From Heliopora coerulea (Eukaryota; Cnidaria; Anthozoa; Scleralcyonacea; Helioporidae): 64,000 bases of DNA. Location: contig JASJOG010000018.1 of the NCBI GenBank assembly GCA_030142905.1, positions 2,673,001 to 2,737,000 on the forward strand, written 5' to 3'. The notes under the pieces are model-generated. The model was given only the letters and a program-made list of their open reading frames with translations, did not search any database and was not told the origin of the DNA. The translations under genes were made by a program, and so were the position numbers. Each line of letters starts with the position of its first letter. The stretch's first letter is position 1. This document shows, piece after piece, positions 24,501 through 35,100 of this stretch.

Positions 24501-27500
24501 TTTTCACGTCTTCATATAGTTATCGCTGTCATCAGTGGCAGCAGATTTATTTGTTGATGGTTCATATCTTTTTTAAGGCGATGTTAAACTTCTCCTAGAC
24601 TTTTCAATGATTATCATTTGGTCAGTTTAACATTAGGCTATTGTTTGGCCGTTCTAATTAGTTTTGAAGACGACTTTTGTGAAAGTGTGGATTGTTCTGA
24701 TTGGTAAAACAATTCTAATTCAAAGAATCAAAGTTAATTCAGTACGTTTGTCCAACTTTTTTCGGCATATTTAAAAAGAACTATGTAGCCAAAATTTATA
24801 TAAAAGTCAACAAATTTGATTTTTATAATAAGATATACCATAATAATAAGATATCAATAAAAATAATAATAATAATAACAATAACAATAATAACAATAAT
24901 TATGTCGGATGCCAAAAAGTTTTATAGGAAAGTGGGTAGAGAAACGATTAATGTTAGAGATACCCCAGATATTGAAGAGGTCGAGAAATTTTGGAGAAAT
25001 ATCTGGAGTAGTGACAAAGAATATAATATATATGCTAAATGGATAAAGAACTCAGAAGTTAAGAATGTTAATGTCCCAGAACAAGCTTGGGAGGACATTA
25101 CATCTGAAGATGTAAATTGTACCCTTACAAAAGCACAAAAATGGAAATCGCCTGGGAAAGACAAAGTCAGCAACTTCTGGTTCCAAGCTCTTAATGAATC
25201 TCACTCCCTTCTTGCTGAACAACTCTCTGAAATGCTAAGAAACACTTTGAAATCCCCACAATGGATGATAGAAAGTGTAACATATCTATTGCCTAAAACT
25301 TCTGACACCAAAAACCATAAAAGTTACCGGCCGATCACATGTCTCAGCACAACATATAAATTGACCTCGATTTTAGCTGAGCGCATTTATAACTTCCTCG
25401 ATAACAATGAGTTATTCCCCATCGAACAGAAAGGGTGTAGAAAAGGTTCGTATGGTTGTAAAGACCAGCTGTTGATCAATAAGACGATCCTTGAAAATTG
25501 CAAGTTGAAACACTGCAATCTGAGTATGGCCTGGATTGACTACCGTAAGGCCTTCGATAGTGTGCCTCATGATTGGATCCTGAAATCTCTGGAGATCTAC
25601 AAGGTATCCCCGGTTATTGTCAACTTTTTGAGGTCAAATATGAAACTCTGGAAGACAAACCTCTTCTTATACCACCAGCAAGAAACTCTAAAATCTAACC
25701 CTATCAATATTACCTGTGGTATTTTCCAAGGAGACTCTCTCTCCCCACTACTCTTTTGTCTCGCTCTGTTTCCACTCTCACTTGAACTGAATAACACAGG
25801 TTACGGATATAAGATCGGAAATAGAAACATCGATCATCTATTCTTTATGGATGACCTTAAGTTGTTTGCAAAAAATGACGAACATCTAGAAGGGTTGCTG
25901 CAAAGAGTAAGGCTGTTCAGTGATGATATTAGTATGTCATTTGGCCTTGACAAGTGTGCAAAAACGTTTAAAAGAGGAAAACTTGTGCATAGTGCTAACG
26001 TGTGCCTAGATATAAACAACGTTATTCGGGATTTGGACCAAGAGGAAGTGTATAAGTACCTTGGCATCAATGAAGGTAATGGCATCCAGCACTCAAATTT
26101 GAAGAAAAAAATCAGGAAGGAATTTTATCGACGAGCAAGGTCAGTGCTTAAAACTGAACTTAACTCCGCGAACAGAATTGAGACAATTAACACCCTTGCC
26201 ATACCAGTTGTTACGTACAGTTTCAATATTATCAACTGGACGGTAATTGATATTAAAAAACTAGACATCAAGGTTTGGAAGCTGTTAACAACTAATAGAA
26301 TACACCATCCTAAATCCAATGTCGATAGACTCTACATTCCACGTAAAGAGGGAGGCAGAGGCCTTATTCAGCTAGAGCTCACTTACAAAACCACCACCAT
26401 CGGGCTCGAAAAATACTTTGACTCTTCTAATGACTGGATGCTTCAATTAGTCAAACAACATGAACATTCTAAAAAAGCCCACTCAGTCATAAAAGAGAGT
26501 GAGAAGTATAAACGTGATCTAGGAGTTGAAATCAATATTGATGAAGACCTAAATTGCACCAAGCAGGCTAAAATTGTGAAAAAAGCAGCTAAGAAGGAAG
26601 GCCTTAAACAGATCAAGGAAAACTGGGAGAAAAAGCCCCCTCCACGGCCAGTACCCCACCCGTACCAACAGTGTGATGTAGATCTATTGAACACCCATCA
26701 GTGGTTACGTGGTGCTGGGCTCAAAGCCGAAACGGAGGGATATATAATCGCTGCCCAAGATCAAAGCCTGTTCACACGAAATTTCCAGGCTGAAATCCTT
26801 CGTAATGGAGTAAATCCAAACTGCCGTTTCTGTAATAAGCATAAAGAGACTATAGACCACCTTGTCTCTGGTTGCCCCGTCTTTATGGGTGATTTGAAAT
26901 TATTTGGAAAGAATGAGAAACAAGTTGACATCCTAGTAAAAACTGTTCGAATTTTCAATAATGACACTGGAATGGAATTTGAATTAGTAAATGTGCTGTG
27001 CTGATAATGAAGATGGGGAAATTGTGTACATGTGAAGACATTGTTTTGCCGGATAAGCAGGTCGTCAGAGGGCTTGAAAAAGATGATGGGTATAAATATC
27101 TAGGGATTTTAGAAGCAGATGACATGAAGCACAGTGACATGAAAGCAGCTTTATCCAAAGAGTATTTAAGAAGGATAAGGAAGATACTAAAATCAAAGTT
27201 GAATAGTGGAAATTTAGTGAGCGCCATTAATGCAAGAGCCGTTTCGTTAATAAGGTATGGAGCAGGTATTATCTACTGGAGTAAGGGAGAATTAAGAAAT
27301 TTGGATAGAAAGACAAGAAAGCTGTTAAGTGTTTACAGATCACTCCATCCACAAGCAGATGTAGACACATTTTATGTTAAGAGATCACGAGGAGGAAGAG
27401 ACTTGATAAGTGTCGAGGACTGTGTTAATATTGAACTTGGCAGTTTATATAAGTATGTGGAAGCTAGTAAGGAAAAGTTGCTCATACCTGTTAAAAATGA

Positions 27501-30500
27501 AAATATACTGGATAAAAGAGAGGAGAAGGAAAGAATTAGACTGGAAAGATTAAACAGCTACAGCGAAAAGGCATTGCACGGACAGTTTGTAAGGGATACT
27601 AAAAACATTAGAGATTCAGAGTCCTGGAAAATGTTGAAAAGAGGCACAATGAAGAAAGACACGGAAGGTCTCCTAACTGCCGCATAAGATCAGGCCTTTC
27701 GTACAAATTAAATCAAGAATAAGATAAATAAACTAGATGTGTCACCAATGTGCCGAATGTGTGGTGAAAGGGAGGAAACTGTTAGCCATATAACGGCAGA
27801 ATGCAAGAAATTAGCTCAAAATCAGTACAAGAACTGGAGGTATGACAAGGTTGTTCAAGTGATCCATTGGAATTTATGTAAGAAATTCGATCTTCCATGC
27901 AAAGAAACCTGGTACAATCATTCCCCCGAATCGGTGTTGGAAAATGACCAAGTGAAGGTGTTGTGGGACTTCAAAATTCAGACAGATCTTCATTTAGATT
28001 ATAACCGACCTGATATTGTTGTATTGGAAAGGAAAGAAAGAGTGTGGTACATTATCAATATTGCATGTCCTTTCGATATGCGAGTGTTTGAAAAGGAACA
28101 GGAAAAGATTGACCACTATCAAGATCTGAAGATTGAAGTTCAAAAGGTCTGGAGCTGCAGGAGGGTATCTGTTATCCCAATTATAATTGAAGTGCTTGGG
28201 ACTGTTAGTAAGAATTTGAAGACATGGGATGATAAGATAGGACTGTATGGGAACACTTTTTTTACTTCAAAAGGCTTGCTCGTTGGATACAGTAAAGATT
28301 CTGAGCAGATTACCGGACATCTAAGGCTACGGGATGTAGCTTGATGTCCTGGAAAACAAAAATACGACCGATAATAATATTTGGTGTGAAATATGAAAAT
28401 AATAATAATAGTAATAACAATAATAATAATAATAATAATAATTTAAAAAATTATATGGCCACTGGGGTAGGAGAAGCCTTGGCTTCAGCCTACCACGGGA
28501 ATGTGGACGCTCCCGCCCTCCACAGTCTGGGGTAGCACCTTTGGCAAGTGCCACCAACCCCAAAGCCAACCCTGTTAGGGTTACAACAATGGGTTGGTGG
28601 GACTCAATAGTTTTGGCCGACAGTCCGCCTAGGAAATATAGAACTCCAAATTTATACCCGGTTAGGTGGGGCCCGTTAGCCTTGACCGGCAGTCCTCTTC
28701 ATGCTACTGCTAGAAGGAAGTGGAGTAAGGAAGAGAATTGATTGGTAATGTACTGCAAATTCAAAAGTAATCCGATTGTGGGTGGGTATCGTAAGAGGAT
28801 GATGAGGATCTGGGAAGAAGTTGGTACATTCGAAGTTAAAGAACAACAACTAATCGACCAACAATCGGGTGAAAATGGTTGAGACATTTATGAATTCCCT
28901 AGTATTAATTTGCTTTCAAACATGAAAATGATCCGAAAAGGCCATCTTTCTCCCTCACTTACCCTTCCCCCTACATCAATGTTGATCTCCTGTTATGGCT
29001 GAGTGCCGGACATACCAAGTTTATCTGCTTGACCAATATTGCTAGGGAGGGGGAGGGAGGGAATATCAGACAAAGCATTCTGGACTTAATGACATAGTTC
29101 ACCTTCCATAAGATCGATTGTCTCAACACATTTTGCTCCTGATTGAAGCTAGAGTGATTGTGGTGAATGAGTGGTTGACAAAAATGGAACTTGAGAAACT
29201 TAAAAGACAAATCGAGATCGAGGGAGTTCAGAGGATTGGGAAGAACATAAAGAAAGCAACCAGGGTGAGGGAACTGTTGTGACTAGCGCACAACAATTTG
29301 ACAACCAATCAGAAGTTGAATTGAATACACAAGAAGAAAGCATGCAAGACGGCACCCAATGTGCAAGTGAGAAGGATGAGAAAAATGATCCCAAAAGGCA
29401 TGGTCTAAGTCATGAAGAGTCATATATGATATAGTCATATATGATGGAGTTGATGAGGAAAAAATCTAAACCACCAAATGTAAATTTTAAAAGGATCAAC
29501 AAAAGAACAATAAAGGAAAAGATACAGAAAGTAGAGAAGATAATTGATCATATTGTCACGAATAATACAAGTGAGACAAAACAACTTATGGTAGCGATAA
29601 CATGGTACATTGCAGTAGATATGGATTTAAGAGAAAGAGAAGCGAGACAGATAAAAGGACCCTGGTGAAGGAGGAGAATAGAACGAAACATCAAAGAGGC
29701 AAGGAATATTATTAGCAAACTTGAGAGAAAGAAAAAAAAATTAGAAGGTATGATTGAAAAAATGACATATCTCGAAAGAAAGTATATAGTGAAAGAAAAA
29801 GGGATTACAACGGTGATTGAGGAGCTGAAATAAAGGGTAACGGCAAAGGCAACAAAAATAACAAGGTATGAATATCAAAAGAAGCAATTCAGACAGAACA
29901 GGTTACTTGAAAGAAATCAAAGGAGATTTTATAGCGAGATAGAGGGAAAAGCAAATCGCTCAGCGGTTGCCGCCGATACAACAGAGGCACAAAAATTTTG
30001 GGAATCAACATGTGCAAACCCAGTGCACTATAACAAAGATGGTCAATGGTGAAAAGGAAAGAAGAATCAGTTGAAAACTCAACATCATGACTTATAAGAT
30101 ATCACGATAGAAGAAAGAATGCTTAAGCAACAACTAAGCAAAACATCCAATTAGAAGGCTCCGAATTCAGATGGGTTTCTGAATTAAGAACTTGACCTCC
30201 CTTTATCGCCAGAATTGCTGAGCAACTTAACGACATAATGAGCTCTAGAGAATCACCCGAATGGATGGTAACTGGAGGGATGGTTTTATTTATGAAAGGT
30301 GAGTATCGCTGTAAAGTAGTTGACAATTATAGACCGATTACACGTTTACCCATTTTGTGGAAAGTGCTTACTGGAATAATTGGAGATGAAATGTACCGAC
30401 ATATGGAAGATCAAGCAATATTCCCAGATGAACAAAAGGGTTGTAAAAAAAATCTCGTGGCACAAAAGATCAGTTAATGATAGATAAGACCATCCTGAAG

Positions 30501-32120
30501 AATTTCAAAAGGAGACATAGTAACCTTGCAGTGGCATAGATTGACTACCACAAGGCTTATGATATGATTCCACATTCGTGGATTACTGAATGCCTGGAAA
30601 TGAATGGAGCTGCCAGCAATAATCGGTCATTTGTCCAAAAAAACCATATTGCTTTGGAAAATCAAGTTAATAGCTGGAAACCAAGAGTTAGGGGAGGTAA
30701 AAATCGAGAGGGGATTATTCCAGGGTAATAGTCTGTCACCATTATTGTTTGTTATATGCATGATACCTGTGACCTTGTTGTTAAGAAGCTGTAAAGCTGC
30801 ATATCATCTTGGTAAAGAAAACCCATAGGTAAATGCAAGATGAAGGTACTAATTCAGAGGGAATACTTGCGAAGGACTAAGAAGATCCTTAAGTCAAAGT
30901 TGAATGAAAGAATATTATGCTAGCAATTAATTCCTGGGCGCTGTCTTTGATACGGTAAGGAGCTGGGATAATCGGCTGAACGGATGAGGAGCTGAAGGCA
31001 TTAGACAGGAAAACTCGTAGGAAATTGACAACGTATGGTGCATTGCACCTAAGGAGTGACATGCATAGACTGTATTTGACTAGAAAAAACGGAGGAAGAG
31101 GACTTATTGGAAGTGGAAAGTCTATTAAGGCAGGAAGAAACAATTTGACATTACACGGGAGTAGACAGCAAGATGAGATGGCGAGACAAATCCTAATGGA
31201 AGGAGTGGTTAACAATGAAGGAGTCAAAGACGGGAGCAGTTTAAGGAAAGAGAACAAAGAAAGCCACCAATGACAGTGGCATGAGAATACACTTCACGGG
31301 AGGTTATAATAGCAGTAAAGGATGGTATGGATAAAGATTGGGAGTGGCTTTGTTTTGCGGGATTGAAGAAAGAAACAGAGAGCATAATAATTGCAGCACA
31401 AGAGCAGGTAATCGCAACCAATTCAGTAAGACATTCAGTATATAATGAGAACGTGGCAAATAGCTGCAGGATTCGTGGTAGTGCGGAGGAAATCGTGGCG
31501 CATATGACAACTGAGTGCCAAATGTTGGCGCAAAGATACTACAAGGAATAGAGACATGATCAAGTAGCAAAAGTGGCACAATGAAAATTATGCAAGAAGG
31601 AAGGTATTCCCTGCGATGAGTCATGGTATAAGCATACACCTGAGAAAGTGATTGAAACAGATAAAGTCAAGTTATTTTGGGACTTTCCGATACAAGCGGA
31701 CAACCAGCTGGATCATAATAGACCAGATATAGTTGTAGTGAATAAATCTAGGATGTCATGTTTATTGATAGATATTGCTTGTCCCTTCGACACAAGGATT
31801 GTGAAGAAAGAGGAGAAGATCGATGTGTGTCAGGATTTGAGACCAGAACTAAAACGATTGTAGAATCTCAGAGAAGTAAAGATTATATCGGTGATAATTG
31901 GAGCCCTGGGAACAATTGGAATAAATCATAGAAAATGGCTAGGACAGATTGATATTAGCAGCAGTACACACCTCTTGCAGAAAGTAACGTTATTAGAAAC
32001 GGAGAGAATAATTCGACAAGTTTTAGATACCTAAGGACGAGAGACTTGTCTTAATGTCTAATTTATTCTAAGATCATTTACCAGTAGATGTTTATGTGCA
32101 GTGAGGATAAAGCGATCATG

Positions 32121-32151
<31 letters not shown>

Positions 32152-35100
32152 TAATAATAATGGTAGTGAACGTACAGCCGAAGCGCGTCAGCCTTTGTGT
32201 GAACCAATGGGAACACGTGTACCTCGGCTACCTCCCAGCAATATTTGGTGGGAGGGAATAATAGCCAGAATATGAACTGGCTAATAAAAACAATAATAAT
32301 GGGCACTGGAATAGGACCAGCACAGCTTCAGCCTACTACAGGAATGTGGACGTTCCCGCCCACCAGAGTTCGGGATAGTACCTTTGGCAAGTGCCAGGAA
32401 CTCGTAAGCCAAAGATAGATAAGTCTCTTAAGCCTTGGATGGCAACTTATCTAATAGAAAGGAATTCCGCGATAAAACCAGAAGTACGTAGGCAGGACTT
32501 GGATTCGGAGCCAGTGACCTCCATAACAAGAGCATACTTTGATGAGATGACCTAGGGAGTGGCACCCCTGCCTTGCCAGCTAGGTAGACAGGTAGCCGAA
32601 AGCCTCAGTTTGCCTTAATTGGCTAGCAGCTGCAAGTACACTACCTTCAGGTGTCGGCAAACCTGCCTTGAGTCCAAGGACTAGAAGACAATCTGTTGGG
32701 CAGGATGATGCCCCGGACCTTAGTTGGTTAAGGATGAACCAGCCTTAAATGCTAAAATAGATCTCCATTACTCCAAGAATCAAACAATATTCAGACTTAA
32801 CTCTTGCAGACTTAACCTGTTGGAAGTGCAGAGTACTGTTAAAGTTAGACTGGATAAACGCATCAGGGAGTACTTTCAGGGACTTTTAGAGTTGCACATC
32901 CCTTACTCCTTCCTGACTGGATAAGTTGGGTGAGTAAGGGCTGGTCCTGTGGGTGTTTCTTAAAATCCCTTTTAATGGTGAAGTTTCCTTTCCCCACAAG
33001 TTCCCTGAAATGTACAATGTCTGTTGCGGTCTTACCTGATGGGATGCTGGGAGCCCGTACCAGGCTGAGACCCCTTCCACTGTCCTTAGTTTGGTGGTGT
33101 GCGAGTTGTAATAATAATAATATCAAGTGTGTCGTGAAAAAAGAGAAAGTTTGGGACACGTGATTAGTTGATGCAAAAAGCTTGTTGAAAGGGAATATAA
33201 AGGACGACATAATAACGTGGCAAGAATAGTCCATTGGACATTATGTGGGAAATATGGCTTGGAGCGAGTAGCTCATTGGTATGATCATGCCCCTGAAGGA
33301 GTTGTGGAATCTGATGATATAAAGGTGTTGTGGGATTTCATGATACAGTGTGATCATCACATAGAATGTAGAAAATCAGATATAGTTGTTGTTGAGAAAG
33401 AAGAAAAACAATGTTTAATAATTGACATTGCCAGCCCCGATGATAACAATATTGTGAAAGTGAAAGATAAGGAGAAGATTCAGAAGTATGGCGAATAAAA
33501 ACGAGAAATTAGAGAGTTGTGGTCGACAAAGAGGGTAGATATAGTACCAGTAGTCATTGGAGTACTCGGTACGGTGAGCAAGAAGCTCGAAGAATGGATA
33601 GATAGGTTAGGAATAAAACTTAAAATAGAACATCTCCAGAAGACTTCGATTCTGGGAACAGCAAGGATATTAAGAAAGAAAAAAAAATGGAGTGCTGCGT
33701 AGGCAGTGTAGAAATCGAAGTGAAATAATCAGAGAGGTTTGAGTACTGCCGAAATGTGAGAGTAGTTATCTAAGTTTTCAAGCGAAGGCCCTTCGTCAGA
33801 GAGAAAAAAAACAGAAAGAGTCTAGAAAGTTGAATGGACAGATGTCACCCTATAATACTGGTTGTCGACGGTTGATATTGATGATTACCAGCAGAACATC
33901 AAGTTTTGCAAATTGAGTAATAATAATAATAATAATAATAATATATAAGAATGATTTAAAAGAAAAACGATAAACCAGTTTTGGAAAATCGATTGATTGC
34001 CTGAAATCAAGAAAAATTTTAATGCATAACAAAAAAACAAAAACTGTCTACTTTTTAAGGTTCAGTTAAACGGGAAAAAACTTTCATGAAAGTTCATGAT
34101 GTGATAGTAATTGATAGAAAACTTTGCTATTTATTAGTATTTCTTGCCAAAAATATGTTTCTCATTCTCCGCCAAAAATATTCCTTCAGAATTTAAAACC
34201 AAAACTTCCAGTTTTCCACGTTTAAAAAAACTATATTAGGCTACCTTCCTCGAATATTAAGTGTATACTTTAATCTGATTTTAAGTTTCTTATTCATTAC
34301 TGTTTCCCTTAGATTTGATCGTTTGCCCTAAAACCACCAACTGTTTTAGATCCGTTGTAAAAATCATCAATTCTAGTTTTAGGATATTTTTTTTAAATTT
34401 TAATGCGTATAGATAGATCGTTCGAAACGGGAAGTCAAAAAATAGTGCCCTTCTAAGTCTTTTTACATCTCAACGAAATAAAACAAAATAGAACAGTAAT
34501 TTTCCGTGTGTGAACACATGTAAAGATATTTTAAAAATTGTTTTCATTTTAAGCACCATGTAAATATCTCAACGGACCATTTGGTGAATTTAGGGTTAAC
34601 GCGATTCCAGGAGGAAATTTTTTGAGAATTTGTTAGGATGAGATGCTTGAACAAAAACATGTAAATATTTTACGGGTCGTAAGGAGGATATCCATGAAAA
34701 ATTGTCCCTAGCAAAAGTTTCATGGTCATTAACTCTTTACGAGTATCCCTTGATGTCCAAGATCTTCCATCTGATATAGGAGGCACTGTTTGATATCAAA
34801 AATAGAAGACAAAAATTATGATTTATCGGTATGAATTGTTTTTGATATTGCACTACTTAAATACGAAGCGAGGGTCGAGTTTAAGGATAAATGACGGTGA
34901 AATAACGTCGAATGAAGTCACTCTAAAGTGCATTTAATATGACATGAATAATTATTATAACGCCATGCAATTGCAAACTTTGATATCACTTAGACCCACA
35001 CTGTGGATATTAAACTTAGACAATTAATTTTTTTTGAAAATGTGTCGTGGAATAATTTAAGTTTTAAAGAACGGTTTAAATTTCCGTTTTTTACTTATTA

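Larger units (their letters stand above)
26879..28397 (+). mobile_element. RLE-type non-LTR retrotransposon B (5'-truncated)
   Basis: Begins within the palm motif at the junction with A and continues, after a frame change near 27000, through 26998-27687 ([10 protein letters not shown], thumb) and then 27739-28344 (zinc finger and endonuclease). The 3' UTR ends in an (AAT)n tract at about 28398-28442. Two stops near 27687-27715 separate the frames. Confidence 0.8.

Noticed and set aside
33764..33800. Minus-strand CTGACGA...GAAAA hammerhead
   Set aside because: Stems I and II do not pair convincingly; kept only as a remark on a decayed PLE end.
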